A stretch of 64,000 nt of DNA from the NCBI RefSeq assembly GCF_001562115.1, contig NZ_CP013926.1, forward strand, positions 2,542,001-2,606,000, written 5' to 3'. Of the stretch, positions 45,301 to 54,642 are shown in pieces. How positions within the stretch are numbered: the stretch's first letter is position 1; each line of letters begins with the position of its first letter. The DNA is from Alteromonas stellipolaris. Its GTDB lineage: Bacteria > Pseudomonadota > Gammaproteobacteria > Enterobacterales > Alteromonadaceae. The notes under the pieces are model-generated. The model was not told the DNA's origin, ran no database searches, and was given only the letters and a program-made list of their open reading frames with translations. The position numbers were made by a program, and so were the translations under genes.

Positions 45301-46275
45301 ATGGATTTTCCGAATATTGATGACTTTTACCAACTGATAAACCAGAAGCTTGAGGGTTGGATCGAGAGCGGAATTAAGCACTTACCCAACTTTGTAGTAG
45401 CAATATTAATCGCTATTGTTTTCGGAATACTGGCAAAAGTAGTCGGAAATATTGTCGGAAAGGTAATGCGAAGAGCATTCGAGTCTCGACAAATCGCCAA
45501 ATTACTTACCTCTATTATTAAGTCGCTCATTATTATCTTCGGTATTTTCATTGCGCTGGATTTTGTTGGCCTTAAGGGAACGGTTACTTCATTACTTGCC
45601 GGTGCAGGTATTGTGGGTTTGGCCATCGGCTTTGCTTTTCAAGATATGACGGAAAACCTTATTGCGGGAATTGCGATGGGTATTCGTAAACCATTCGAAA
45701 TCGGTGATGTGGTTAAAGCTGAGGGGGTTTTCGGTACGGTAGAGGAAATTAACCTGCGAAACACCTTGGTATCTACCTTTTACGGGCAACGTGAAATCAT
45801 TCCCAATAAAATTCTCTTTAGAAATATCTTAACTAATTACTCAGTGGAAGGTATTAGACGTATTGAGGTTCCTGTTGGCATTTCCTATGCCGATGACATT
45901 GAAAAAGCCGCCGAAGTCATTACCGACGCTATGAATGAAAAAGACTATGTAATAAAGAAAGACGAAACGGCGGTTTACGCAGCGTCATTTGGTGATTCTA
46001 GTATTAATCTATTGCTTTGGTTTTGGATACGTTACCCAGGCGACCCCGGCTTTATGGTGGTACGCCACGAAGCGATATGCACTGTTAAACGTGTATTGGA
46101 AGAAAACGATATCTTAATTCCCTTCCCTATTCGTACATTGGATTTTAATTCAAAGGGAAGCGATAACCTTAACAATATGCTTGAAAAGCAAGAGACCACA
46201 TTAGAAACCGAATCTAGTCCAACTCGCAGTTCTGGCGATCAACCAGATGCGGATGGCGAAGCAAGTGATGAGTAA
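45301..46275 (+). CDS. MscS family mechanosensitive channel
   Basis: 324 aa. Three membrane segments (residues ~28-52, 68-88, 92-125) precede the pore helix, with glycine/alanine packing in LLAGAGIVGLAIGFAFQDM. The conserved cytoplasmic stretch begins ENLIAGIAMGIRKPFEIGD and continues with ETAVYAASFGDSSIN. It opens under hypo-osmotic shock to release solutes. The C-terminal 40 residues are acidic and probably disordered. The downstream entericidin-like lipoprotein starts 41 nt after the stop and is probably co-transcribed. Confidence 0.93.
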   Translation: MDFPNIDDFYQLINQKLEGWIESGIKHLPNFVVAILIAIVFGILAKVVGNIVGKVMRRAFESRQIAKLLTSIIKSLIIIFGIFIALDFVGLKGTVTSLLAGAGIVGLAIGFAFQDMTENLIAGIAMGIRKPFEIGDVVKAEGVFGTVEEINLRNTLVSTFYGQREIIPNKILFRNILTNYSVEGIRRIEVPVGISYADDIEKAAEVITDAMNEKDYVIKKDETAVYAASFGDSSINLLLWFWIRYPGDPGFMVVRHEAICTVKRVLEENDILIPFPIRTLDFNSKGSDNLNNMLEKQETTLETESSPTRSSGDQPDADGEASDE

Positions 46276-46316
46276 AGCATCAAAGTAACATTGATTATTA
46301 AACCAGGAGATATGCC

Positions 46317-46499
46317 ATGAAAAAGTCAGTTTTGTCGTCATTTTTAACATCGAAATTACTTAGAGGTAGTTTCACTGCCCTGTTGTTTTCATCTGCTGTA
46401 GTAGGTATGAATGGCTGTGCAACGGTAGAAGGTGCGGGAGAAGACATTCAAAGCGCTGGTGAAGCGATTGAAGAAGGTGCTGAAGACGCATCTAATTAA
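46317..46499 (+). CDS. Entericidin-like small lipoprotein
   Basis: 60 aa; AGGAG is 7 nt before the ATG. A signal segment (LLRGSFTALLFSSAVVG) ends in a lipobox-like MNGC. The mature part CATVEGAGEDIQSAGEAIEE is the hallmark of the entericidin A/B family (CNTxxGxGxDIxxxGxxI). These are small cell-envelope lipoproteins implicated in stress-induced lysis (antidote/toxin pair in E. coli) or in envelope stress. Only one copy is present here. The pairing with an MscS channel suggests an osmotic or envelope-stress unit. Confidence 0.88.
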   Translation: MKKSVLSSFLTSKLLRGSFTALLFSSAVVGMNGCATVEGAGEDIQSAGEAIEEGAEDASN

Positions 46500-46576
46500 T
46501 TTCACACGAATATTCTATTTAGGCCACGCTGTAGACACCTATAGTCGTGGCTTACAATACAAATGCTTAATGCCAG

Positions 46577-46885
46577 TTAACGTCTTTCTATCGCTGGAAT
46601 TTCAATATAGGCATCTGGATCTGACGCCTTTAACGCTTCCAGTTTACTCTTTCTTTTTGCTCTTTCGTCAATGGTTTCTCCAAAAACCTGTAAGTGTAAG
46701 TCAGCGATAAGCGCCTGACCTTCGCCTTTGCTTATTACCCCAAGAAGCTCGCCTGCATGCATAAACCCTTGCACCCGGTATTTATCTGCATCTACGTTTT
46801 TTCCCTCTTTACTTGCGTTGTACAAACTAACAAGCTGAGTAGTACAAGCCTCCAGGAACTTAGTCGTTTCTTCTTCGTTATTCAT
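46577..46885 (-). CDS. Hypothetical protein, 102 aa
   Basis: ATG 46885 is backed by AAGGAG 8 nt upstream; a longer reading back to 46954 is not needed. The product is hydrophilic and predicted helical, with no signal peptide, no membrane segment and no Cys pair (one Cys). Recognisable pieces are EACTTQLVSLYNASKEGKN and GFMHAGELLGVISKGEGQAL. I do not recognise the family. It converges on the lipoprotein gene with 77 nt between, where a GCCACG/CGTGGC stem (46523-46551) may act as a weak terminator. Confidence 0.6.
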   Translation of the reverse strand: MNNEEETTKFLEACTTQLVSLYNASKEGKNVDADKYRVQGFMHAGELLGVISKGEGQALIADLHLQVFGETIDERAKRKSKLEALKASDPDAYIEIPAIERR

Positions 46886-47125
46886 CGCAGCGCTCCTTAC
46901 TATTAATTTGTTATTGCCTCTAGATGAGCTTTCAGTTGCCCTTCTTGTCAGCATCCCTTGCTTAGAGTTTACCTATTTAAGTAATAAAAGTGGAATGACT
47001 AATTTATCTGTTTTATGTGCATTTCAACTAAAGTTCATTGGTAAGCTTTTAATATCTTACCTACGATTTAGGGAGTGTTAGAAACGTTTTTCTAGGAATA
47101 CACCATAAAGAGTAGTGAGCACACC

Positions 47126-47593
47126 ATGCGATTACAAATAGCTACAGGATTGATTACAGCCTTGGCATTTGCCCCTACTGTTGCTGCAAAAGGAAATGCT
47201 CATCATTGGCAAACGTCACCTCATCATCTTTCCGCCCTTGTAGGCACAACGTATACAGAAGAGTGCGGTAATGCGTTTACCCTAGGTATTGATTATGAAT
47301 ACCGTATTAGCGATTTCTTGGGGCTTGGCTTCGTTGCCGAATATGCATTTGAAGATTTAGACGCCTACACGTATTTATTGGTTGCGGACCTTCACATTAC
47401 TAACCGCTTTATCGCCCAGATTGGCCCCGGGGTAGAATTTCACGGTAGCCATAAAATGGAAGTTGCACGATTAGGTTTTTTATATGAGTTCGAGATATCT
47501 GGTATTACGGTCTCGCCGCAACTGCACTATGACTATCATAGAAACCATGAAAGCGCTGTGGTTGCCGGTCTTGCAATTGGTATGTCTTTTTAA
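47126..47593 (+). CDS. Small outer-membrane beta-barrel-like protein
   Basis: 155 aa with signal peptide (MRLQIATGLITALAFAPTVA, cut near AAKG). The mature protein alternates polar and hydrophobic residues (YEYRISDFLGLGFVAEYAF, LHITNRFIAQIGPGVEF) and ends with Phe (GLAIGMSF). Both features are expected of an eight-stranded OmpA/OmpW-like barrel. It is rich in His near the N-terminus (HHWQTSPHHL). I do not recognise a named family. It is preceded by a GGTAAG/CTTACC inverted repeat at 47040-47061. Confidence 0.65.
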   Translation: MRLQIATGLITALAFAPTVAAKGNAHHWQTSPHHLSALVGTTYTEECGNAFTLGIDYEYRISDFLGLGFVAEYAFEDLDAYTYLLVADLHITNRFIAQIGPGVEFHGSHKMEVARLGFLYEFEISGITVSPQLHYDYHRNHESAVVAGLAIGMSF

Positions 47594-47962
47594 CGATTTG
47601 AAGATGAAAATATAAAAATAAAAGAAAAACCGATTTGCACTAACTTAGTGCAGTTGTTTGGCGTTGAATCAAACAACTTCCCAGCTTACTTCTTCGCGGC
47701 CTAACACTGACACTCCTTTCAAGTGAAATCACAAACATGCCGCGACTACCCGTGTTGAAAGGCCTATAGTAATAACAATCAACGACTTTGAGGATAATAA
47801 TAAACCCCGATGCTCTTAATTACTCTCTAGATTCAATTGAGCAAACTTGGCTGGAACGTTATTTGCTGCATGTAAGTGTGTATATTCACGCATTGATTTC
47901 AAATCGGTCTTGGTGTGAATGACTTCGTCGCGTATTTGTATGTTATTGGTCAAGGGATAGCC
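47594..47962. other. Spacer upstream of the second MscS gene
   Basis: 369 nt. A stem GTTGTTTG / CAAACAAC (47653-47677) is the likely end of the barrel-gene transcript, though without a T tract. The remainder probably carries the MscS promoter, which I could not place. The stretch 47915-47962 could be coding if the GTG at 47915 is used. Confidence 0.35.
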
Positions 47963-49081
47963 ATGCCAGAAGTTGACTTTGCAGGCTTACTGTTAGTGCC
48001 TGAATTAGTTATCACCTTTACTGTGATAATTGCGAACCTTTTTATGTTCTTAATTAAGCGCATCTTTCTACGAAAGTTTTTGTTGCTTACCGATCGCACC
48101 TCACATTTCTACGACTCGTTACTGGCACACTCTTTAAACCTGCCCCTCACTATCCTTATTTTCGTCATCGATATTTGGATTTTAAACTGGCTGTTCGACA
48201 AGTACGGTATTGTAAACGCGTCCTATGCGAGCTCAATTTCCCTTGCGTCTAAAATATTACTGATCACTGCCGCTATTCTTTTCTTAAATCGTTTTGCTGT
48301 TGGGTTACTTGCCAATCAAACACAGCGCTCAGATTCACTTAGAAGTAGCACGGGCATTATTAAAGGCATAGTGAAAGGCCTTATCGTAGGTATTGGTATA
48401 TTAATAATGTTGGGTACGTTAGGCATTTCAATTACCCCTATTATCGCGTCGTTAGGTATCACATCGCTTGCCGTTGCGCTCGCCCTTCAACCCACTCTAG
48501 AGAACTTCTTTTCAGGGGTACAACTGGTTATGGACAAGCCTATTAGAGTAGGCGACTTCATTGAATTAGAGAGTAAAGAGCAAGGTTTTGTAGAGCGTAT
48601 TGGTTGGCGCTCCACGTGGATAAAAATGTTACCCAACAACACTATTATTGTACCAAATAGTGTATTAGCTGAATCTAAGATAATTAATTATTTCTACCCG
48701 AGTAAAGAGTTATCAGTACCGGTTGATGTAGGTGTACATTATAACTCTGATCTTGAGCACGTAGAGAAAGTCACCCTTGAGGTAGCCAAAGAAATATTGG
48801 TTTCCCATGAATGGGGAATTGACGATTACGATACCTTCGTGGTGTACCACACTTTTGATAATTCCAGCATCAATTTCACGGTGATGTTGAGAGCAAAAGA
48901 GTACTTCCATCGCTTCTTTATAAAATCAGCATTCATAAAGGCATTACATAAGCGATATGCCGCAGAAGGTATTATTATTCCCTATCCAATACGCGCCATT
49001 AATACCGAACAAGAGAGCCCGCGTATTGACGTTCAAACTACCAACATCCCTAACAACGCAGGCGAGCCTCCTAGCCAGTAG
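47963..49081 (+). CDS. MscS family mechanosensitive channel (second copy)
   Basis: 372 aa from ATG 47963, chosen for AAGGG 7 nt upstream; a GTG at 47915 would add 16 residues. It has more N-terminal helices than the first MscS (about four to five: ~5-30, ~50-75, ~95-115 and ~135-165). The MscS pore and beta domain follow, with GITSLAVALALQPTLENFFSGVQLVMDKPIRVGDFI and the motif IGWRSTWIKMLPNNTIIVPN. It is not closely related to the channel at 45301, so this is not a recent duplication. A C-terminal tail of ~30 residues is polar. Convergent with the MaoC gene; an 8-bp stem GAGTACAC/GTGTACTC (49081-49108) lies at the junction. Confidence 0.88.
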   Translation: MPEVDFAGLLLVPELVITFTVIIANLFMFLIKRIFLRKFLLLTDRTSHFYDSLLAHSLNLPLTILIFVIDIWILNWLFDKYGIVNASYASSISLASKILLITAAILFLNRFAVGLLANQTQRSDSLRSSTGIIKGIVKGLIVGIGILIMLGTLGISITPIIASLGITSLAVALALQPTLENFFSGVQLVMDKPIRVGDFIELESKEQGFVERIGWRSTWIKMLPNNTIIVPNSVLAESKIINYFYPSKELSVPVDVGVHYNSDLEHVEKVTLEVAKEILVSHEWGIDDYDTFVVYHTFDNSSINFTVMLRAKEYFHRFFIKSAFIKALHKRYAAEGIIIPYPIRAINTEQESPRIDVQTTNIPNNAGEPPSQ

Positions 49082-49120
49082 AGTACACAGTAAAAATATA
49101 GTGTACTCACAGCGAATTTA

Positions 49121-49576
49121 TTACTCGCTAGGTTGCATTACTGCCAACATAAGAAAAGTCCCCACCAGTGCTGGTTTGCCTGACGAGGACAGCACGCAGC
49201 TTGATTCCATTTTAAATAGTTTACCAGCAGGTTTATTGACGACTTCTACCAATTTGAAGTGATATTTGATTGCATCGCCTGATTTCACGGGCTCCAAAAA
49301 ACGTAATGAATCGATACCATAGTTAATGGTTGATGCAATTTCGTCAGATGCAGCAAGTACACCTTCAAAGGCCTTAGGCATAACCGACGCGGTGAGAAAG
49401 CCATGCGCAATAGTAGTTCTAAATGGGCTCTCTTTTTTACACCGTTCAGTATCAAGGTGTATCCATTGATAGTCACCCGTAGCTTCAGCAAATTGATTAA
49501 TCATATCTTGCGAAATGGTGAGCCATTCAGCTTGTTCAAGGGTTTCCCCAACCTCTAAGTCGATGAGTGTTTTCAT
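49121..49576 (-). CDS. MaoC-family (R)-specific hydratase
   Basis: 151 aa, single hot-dog domain. The hydratase signature TGDYQWIHLDTERCKKESPF carries the catalytic Asp and His, followed by IAHGFLTASVM. Close family members are (R)-enoyl-CoA hydratases of the NodN/PhaJ type, which link beta-oxidation intermediates to (R)-3-hydroxyacyl-CoA. It is divergent from a LysR-type regulator across about 190 nt, a classic arrangement suggesting that the regulator controls this gene. Confidence 0.88.
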   Translation of the reverse strand: MKTLIDLEVGETLEQAEWLTISQDMINQFAEATGDYQWIHLDTERCKKESPFRTTIAHGFLTASVMPKAFEGVLAASDEIASTINYGIDSLRFLEPVKSGDAIKYHFKLVEVVNKPAGKLFKMESSCVLSSSGKPALVGTFLMLAVMQPSE

Positions 49577-49766
49577 ATTTTTTGACCAATGGTAGTTAAT
49601 TTAAGACGAACAGTACTATTGATGTATTGAATATTTCAATTAACTTTTAATAATAGGTATTTATAAATAACCTTGTTACAATAAGGTAAAAATAATATTA
49701 ACCAAAGAATTCGCCAGTTACTTTTTGGTATTTTCATACTGGCACTCGCCAGACAAGGATTGCGCA

Positions 49767-50669
49767 ATGAATCTTAATAGAATTGATTTAAACCTCTTCG
49801 CCGTATTCGACGCCATATATACTGCGGGAAGCCTAACAAAAGCAGCTGATGTATTGTGTATTACACAACCTGCGGTGAGTAATTCACTGGCTCGTTTACG
49901 GGAAATGCTGAACGACCCATTGTTCGTAAGAACCGGTCATAGCATGACACCCACCCCGGTTGCACAGAATATTATTGTACCTGCGAGACAAGCCTTAGCC
50001 TTGTTAAGAAAAAGCGTGCAAGAGAGTCACACGTTTGACCCTTTAACTGCAGAAAAGGCATTTAACTTTGCTAGCAGAGATTTGCTAGAAGTTAGCATAA
50101 TGCCAAGGCTGGTTTCGCGGTTACAAAACCTAGCGCCCAATATTAGCCTAACTAATTACGAAATTCCTCGTAGTCAGATCGTATCTGCGATGGCCAGCGG
50201 TACCTTAGATTTCTTCGCCGATGCGTCCACATTTAGCGATCCGCATTTATGCAAAGAAAAAATAGCGCAAGACAGATTTGTGGTTTTAGCACGAAAGAAC
50301 CACCCTGCGTTAAAGAACGGTTTAGATTTAGACACCTTTTTACGCTTAGGTCACATTAATGTGTCGCAACGTAAATCAGGTGCCGGCCCTATTGATGTAG
50401 CACTAGATAGAATGGGTAAACGCCGTAAAGAAGTTATGCGAAGCCAACACTTTTTAACTGTGCCCAGTACAATTGTGAAAACCGACCTTATAGCTTGTTT
50501 GCCATTTCATCTAGCTAAACACTACGACTTAGCCATTTATGAATTACCTTTCGACCTACCTACCGTAGAGTACTTCTTATATTGGCACGTAAGTGCAGAT
50601 CACGATTACGCCCATATGTGGATGCGTGAGCAGATTATGGAAGTGTCGAGCCACTTTAAAAGCCATTAA
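49767..50669 (+). CDS. LysR-family transcriptional regulator
   Basis: 300 aa from ATG 49767 (AAGGA 8 nt upstream), starting MNLNRIDLNLFAVFDAIYTA. The N-terminal winged helix has SLTKAADVLCITQPAVSNSL and NDPLFVRTG, hallmark LysR DNA-binding motifs. The C-terminal effector domain runs from about residue 90. It resembles the NodD/LeuO/YbeF branch by its opening residues. The inducer is unknown. Divergent from MaoC, so probably its regulator. Followed by a strong terminator. Confidence 0.92.
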   Translation: MNLNRIDLNLFAVFDAIYTAGSLTKAADVLCITQPAVSNSLARLREMLNDPLFVRTGHSMTPTPVAQNIIVPARQALALLRKSVQESHTFDPLTAEKAFNFASRDLLEVSIMPRLVSRLQNLAPNISLTNYEIPRSQIVSAMASGTLDFFADASTFSDPHLCKEKIAQDRFVVLARKNHPALKNGLDLDTFLRLGHINVSQRKSGAGPIDVALDRMGKRRKEVMRSQHFLTVPSTIVKTDLIACLPFHLAKHYDLAIYELPFDLPTVEYFLYWHVSADHDYAHMWMREQIMEVSSHFKSH

Positions 50670-50690
50670 CGTTTACTCGTTATTCCCTAA

Positions 50691-50724
50691 GGCACACCTC
50701 TTCTAGTGGTGTGCCTTTTTTTTT
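50691..50724 (+). terminator. Terminator of the LysR gene
   Basis: GGCACACC / GGTGTGCC stem (loop of 9) followed by nine T residues, 21 nt after the stop. Confidence 0.92.
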
Positions 50725-50862
50725 GCGCTTACCCTTTCAACGCCACTTAGATATTAAACTGTATACCTTAGTATTAGACCAAGGCTTTCTAACCTCAAAA
50801 ATTTTGCGTTTAATAGAACCCAACGAACGAACATACTTTTAAATTAAACCGAGGAATTGACC

Positions 50863-51255
50863 ATGTTGAAAATCGTTAAAACTTCGCTAGTTATCGCAGC
50901 AACTTTGGGTGTATCTGGCATGGCGCAAGCCAACGTAAACGAAGCATTAGCAAACATTTGTACTATCGTACAAGCAGATGATAAAGGTGAGCTACGCAAG
51001 AAAATGCGTTCTGTAGAATCAGATTATCGCCTTAAACTAAAAGATTATTATTCGGGTGTTAGCTGTAGCGGCAACAGCCTGATACGTACAGCAATGCTGA
51101 GCAACGCTGTAGAAGCAGGTTCACTGCTAGTTAAAAAGATGCCAAAGAGTGATTTATCAGCACCAGAAACAGACGGTAAGACGTTGCAAGCATGGGTTGC
51201 TGAGAATGGTTTGGAAGGTAACGAAATTGCCACAGTCTTGAGCGGAAGATTATAA
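50863..51255 (+). CDS. DUF3718 family exported protein (paralog 1)
   Basis: 130 aa from ATG 50863 (GAGGA upstream). Signal peptide MLKIVKTSLVIAATLGVSGM, cut near AQA. The mature part opens NVNEALANICTIVQADDKGE and holds YYSGVSCSGNSLIRTA, the DUF3718 signature with a probable disulfide between the two Cys. Function is unknown; the product is expected in the periplasm. A paralog roughly 70 percent identical by eye lies at 57530-57925. The coding end is part of a tandem repeat (see 51235-51303). Confidence 0.85.
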   Translation: MLKIVKTSLVIAATLGVSGMAQANVNEALANICTIVQADDKGELRKKMRSVESDYRLKLKDYYSGVSCSGNSLIRTAMLSNAVEAGSLLVKKMPKSDLSAPETDGKTLQAWVAENGLEGNEIATVLSGRL

Positions 51256-51303
51256 GCAGTCTTGAGCGGAAGATTATAAGCAGCCCTGAGCGGACGTTTA
51301 TAA
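51235..51303 (+). repeat. Triplicated 24-nt in-frame tail of a DUF3718 gene
   Basis: Three tandem copies of a 24-nt unit: copies 1 (51235-51258) and 2 (51259-51282) are identical, and copy 3 (51283-51303) differs mostly silently. Each encodes Leu-Ser-Gly-Arg-Leu followed by TAA in the same frame. The annotated gene stops in copy 1. Copy 3 uses different codons for Leu and Arg, so the copies have diverged under protein-level constraint or one is older. Confidence 0.85.
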
Positions 51304-51362
51304 ATAAAAAATTCACATACCATGTGAAAAGATTCAACATGGTTGCAGAGTAATCTGCACTT

Positions 51363-51390
51363 AAAGAGGCGACCACAAGGTCGCCTCTTT
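51363..51390. terminator. Bidirectional terminator after DUF3718 paralog 1
   Basis: Perfect 12-bp arms (AAAGAGGCGACC / GGTCGCCTCTTT) with ACAA loop, between the convergent DUF3718 and polyol dehydrogenase genes. Confidence 0.88.
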
Positions 51391-51402
51391 TCTTTGTATC
51401 TA

Positions 51403-52917
51403 CTAGACGAGCGCTGGCTCGCTTGGTGCACTTGTTAGCGATTTAGCTATTTCTAAAATAGACTCACCGTTATAAATTCGGCTCAAGTAGCCTTGATATA
51501 CAGGCGTGAAGCCTGCCTCATCACTTAAATCACCGAAAACACTGGTCACTTTCAAGAAAGACAAAGCATCATCTTGGTAACGTGAAGCAGCGTTGTGCAA
51601 TTCATCAGCAAGTTGATCTTGAATAACGAGCGGCGTACCTTTTTGCGACGTGCGTTTATCTGAATAGAAACTCCACGCTGCAAGTATTAGGGCACTAATA
51701 TCAACTTTTCCACCATTTGCTAAGTTCTCACGAATGGTAGGTAACAAAAACACAGGAATTTTTGCTGAGCTTTCCAAACAAATTCTGGACAGTGAATCTT
51801 TAATGTACGGATTTGCAAATCGTGCTAGTAAAATATTTTTGTAATCGTGAACATCAATACCTGCAACCGGATCTAGGGTTGGCATTACTTCATCTACCAT
51901 GAAGGTTGCTAGCAGAGAACGAAGTTCCGTTTGGGCTACACTTTCATGAATTGTATCAAGCCCGGCAAGTGAACCCGTTAACCCCAACACAGAGTGACCC
52001 GCGTTTAGCATTCTTAGCTTCAATTTTTCATAAGGTGCCACATTGTCTACAAACTGTGCACCAACATCTTCAAACGCTGGGCGTTCATTGCAAAATTTAT
52101 CAGCAATAATCCATTGAGCGAACGGTTCGCATACTACAGGCCAGCTGTCTTCAATACCTGATTCAACTAATGCCGCTTTGTCTTCATCAGTCGTTGCAGG
52201 AGTAATACGATCGACCATTGAATTAGGAAAGCTTACGTTTTCCTCAACCCAATTAGCAAAATCGGTATCCGCAAGACGAACATAAGACAACAACATGGCT
52301 TTGAGTACATCACCATTATGTTGAATGTTATCGCACGACATCACCGTAAAAGGTGCGATGCCCATTTCTTTACGCTTTTTAAGTGCTGCCGTTAAATAGC
52401 CAAACACTAATTTTGGCGATTCTGGATTGGCTAAATCGTGCTGAACGTCAGGATTTTGTGCAATAAATTCGCCTGTAGTGGGGTCGAAGTTATACCCACC
52501 TTCAGTGATAGTCAGCGAAACAATTTTAATTGCCTCGGACGCCATTTTATCAATAATGGCAATGGGGCTATCGCCCGCAATTAAAAAGTCGGTAAGGGCA
52601 CCAATTACACGGGCTTTACGTTCACCATTTGCGTGCTTTTCTACCAATGTATAAAGGTAGTCTTGCTCTTTTAAAAGTGATTGCATATGACGGTCAGCTT
52701 CACGCAGCCCTACCCCACATATACCCCATGAAGTGTCACCTGTTACGTTCATATACGCATCTACGTACATGGCTTCGTGGGCACGGTGGAAGCCGCCCAC
52801 GCCAACATGAACAATACCGGCTTCTACACGAGATACATCGTACTGAGGTACAGCGATGCTCTCATCAAGAGAAGATAACGCAGTACGGTTCAAACGCATA
52901 TTAGTTGCTGGTTGCAT
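51403..52917 (-). CDS. Mannitol dehydrogenase family (long-chain polyol) oxidoreductase
   Basis: 504 aa. N-terminal Rossmann fold with HVGVGGFHRAHEAMYVD, and the C-terminal domain with KLRMLNAGHSVLGLTG, which carries the Lys, Asn and His catalytic set of polyol-specific long-chain dehydrogenases. It oxidises mannitol (or arabitol/sorbitol) to fructose (or the matching ketose) with NAD. A fructuronate reductase role is also possible in this family, but the permease, HAD phosphatase and SorC regulator around it favour a sugar alcohol. It starts 9 nt after the permease stop; AGAGG 6 nt before the ATG. Confidence 0.9.
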   Translation of the reverse strand: MQPATNMRLNRTALSSLDESIAVPQYDVSRVEAGIVHVGVGGFHRAHEAMYVDAYMNVTGDTSWGICGVGLREADRHMQSLLKEQDYLYTLVEKHANGERKARVIGALTDFLIAGDSPIAIIDKMASEAIKIVSLTITEGGYNFDPTTGEFIAQNPDVQHDLANPESPKLVFGYLTAALKKRKEMGIAPFTVMSCDNIQHNGDVLKAMLLSYVRLADTDFANWVEENVSFPNSMVDRITPATTDEDKAALVESGIEDSWPVVCEPFAQWIIADKFCNERPAFEDVGAQFVDNVAPYEKLKLRMLNAGHSVLGLTGSLAGLDTIHESVAQTELRSLLATFMVDEVMPTLDPVAGIDVHDYKNILLARFANPYIKDSLSRICLESSAKIPVFLLPTIRENLANGGKVDISALILAAWSFYSDKRTSQKGTPLVIQDQLADELHNAASRYQDDALSFLKVTSVFGDLSDEAGFTPVYQGYLSRIYNGESILEIAKSLTSAPSEPALV

Positions 52918-52926
52918 AAAAAACCT

Positions 52927-54642
52927 CTATTTCGCAAGTGCTTTGTGGCGACGCATTGACCAGTAAGCAGTAGTAAAGTAAATAATTGTGCATACGAAAG
53001 CCAAGTTAAAGAACATCTCTCTGTTACTTTCGTAATTGGCTACATCTGGGCTTAACGAGAAGGCATTAATGGCTAATAACGTCGTCACCAATAAGCTACC
53101 CCAAGACACAACTTTTAGTAATTTCGATAACATTGACGTGTCTATTGCAGGTGTTGGAATCTCAGCGCCTTGACGCTCCTGCTGAATTTCAACTTCTTTA
53201 TCGAAAGCATCCATTTCTGCTTTTTCTTCAACGTATTGACGCTTTGCACCATACTTTGCTGCCAACAAGGTGTAGACAATAATGGTGAATATCCACGTTG
53301 GAATAAACAGGTAATAGAATGAAATAACATCCAATGCATTAAGACCAAATCCAAATACAAGCCCTAATCCCCAGGTCGCTACTGCAGGTGTGCTGTGGGT
53401 TAAGTTTTGGAAATGTGCCCAATAACGAGTGTAACCAATACGCGGGAAGATGACGTGTTCAGCGAATACAATACCGCCAACAGGAACTACTAATAATCCA
53501 GCATAGGTTAATAAGGGAAGCAGTTTAGTAAATACGAATGGGAAACACGCGATAACAACGGTAACCATGCCTACTGTGGCGGTGGTTTTAATTCGAGATT
53601 TATCTTTAAAAATAGCTTGAGCTGCTAAGCCCGCGCGGTACAAGTTAGCATTCGCGGTTGTCCAACCAGCAACAATAACAATGACCAACCCTGATAGACC
53701 TAATGCGTGGAAGGCGACATCACCTGGGTCTAATTCTGTAATAGATTTTTGGACGATAATAGCAGTACCTGCCCCCATAATACCTGCAGAAATCCATGCC
53801 ACATAGTGACCGAAAAGCATACCAGCAGAAGTAGTAAGGCCGTAAACTTTACGTTTAGCAAAACGAAGCATAGCCATATCAATCAAACCAAAATGGGTGA
53901 TTGTATTTGCTGCCCAAGAGAAGCCAATAACTTCGAGTAAGCCAATACCCTGTTCACCAGAGGGGGTTAAACCAGTCCATACCGACACAGATCCTATGTG
54001 CATGAAGTCAGCCCAACTTGTTAAGAATGTTTGACCAATTACTGCATCAGCCAATGCTGGCATTAGCACTAATGGACCACACACAAACATAGTGAATAAC
54101 CAAGGTGCGCAAATACGAGAAAAATCAGACACCGCATTGAAGCCGTACATGGCGACAAACACCACGATGACGCCAACCGCTGCAACAACACCTACAAACG
54201 CCAGGTTCGTTGGATACCAATCAAGTTGGGCGGGAATATTCAATGCGAACCTGACCGCCGTAGCTGATACGGTTATCATTGCGGCAGATATAACGGTAAA
54301 TATGATGACGTTGGCCCAGTTATAGAGCTTGGTCATCGAATCACCCGCAATTTTATGCAAGTAAGTATATAAACTTAGGCGTGTATCTACGGCGATGGGC
54401 GTAGTGATTAGCGTCCAACTAAGTACCGCTAATATATTACCGATAAGTAAACCAAACAGAATGTCGGTCATGGTTGCGCCTAAGGCAACAAAGGTAGCAC
54501 CAAACACAAACTCGGTGGCTGCAACGTGCTCACCAGCATAAAGTCCCATGAAGTGCTTCCAGCCCTTCAATTGGTGTTTTGCAACTGGGAGTTGCTCGTC
54601 ACCTATCTGTGCAATGTCGACATTGCTTGAATCTGTTTTCAT
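52927..54642 (-). CDS. NCS1-like permease, probable hexitol transporter
   Basis: 571 aa with about twelve membrane helices. The N-terminal GLYAGEHVAATEFVFGATFVALGATMTDILFGL resembles the nucleobase-cation-symport (NCS1, cytosine permease-like) opening, and GWTTANANLYRAGLAAQAIF is a further family mark. Nucleobase transport is the family norm, but here it is the first gene of a unit with a polyol dehydrogenase, so uptake of mannitol or a related hexitol is inferred. The hydrophilic loop near residue 475-500 is highly charged (KRQYVEEKAEMDAFDKEVEI). Starts at ATG 54642. Confidence 0.8.
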   Translation of the reverse strand: MKTDSSNVDIAQIGDEQLPVAKHQLKGWKHFMGLYAGEHVAATEFVFGATFVALGATMTDILFGLLIGNILAVLSWTLITTPIAVDTRLSLYTYLHKIAGDSMTKLYNWANVIIFTVISAAMITVSATAVRFALNIPAQLDWYPTNLAFVGVVAAVGVIVVFVAMYGFNAVSDFSRICAPWLFTMFVCGPLVLMPALADAVIGQTFLTSWADFMHIGSVSVWTGLTPSGEQGIGLLEVIGFSWAANTITHFGLIDMAMLRFAKRKVYGLTTSAGMLFGHYVAWISAGIMGAGTAIIVQKSITELDPGDVAFHALGLSGLVIVIVAGWTTANANLYRAGLAAQAIFKDKSRIKTTATVGMVTVVIACFPFVFTKLLPLLTYAGLLVVPVGGIVFAEHVIFPRIGYTRYWAHFQNLTHSTPAVATWGLGLVFGFGLNALDVISFYYLFIPTWIFTIIVYTLLAAKYGAKRQYVEEKAEMDAFDKEVEIQQERQGAEIPTPAIDTSMLSKLLKVVSWGSLLVTTLLAINAFSLSPDVANYESNREMFFNLAFVCTIIYFTTAYWSMRRHKALAK

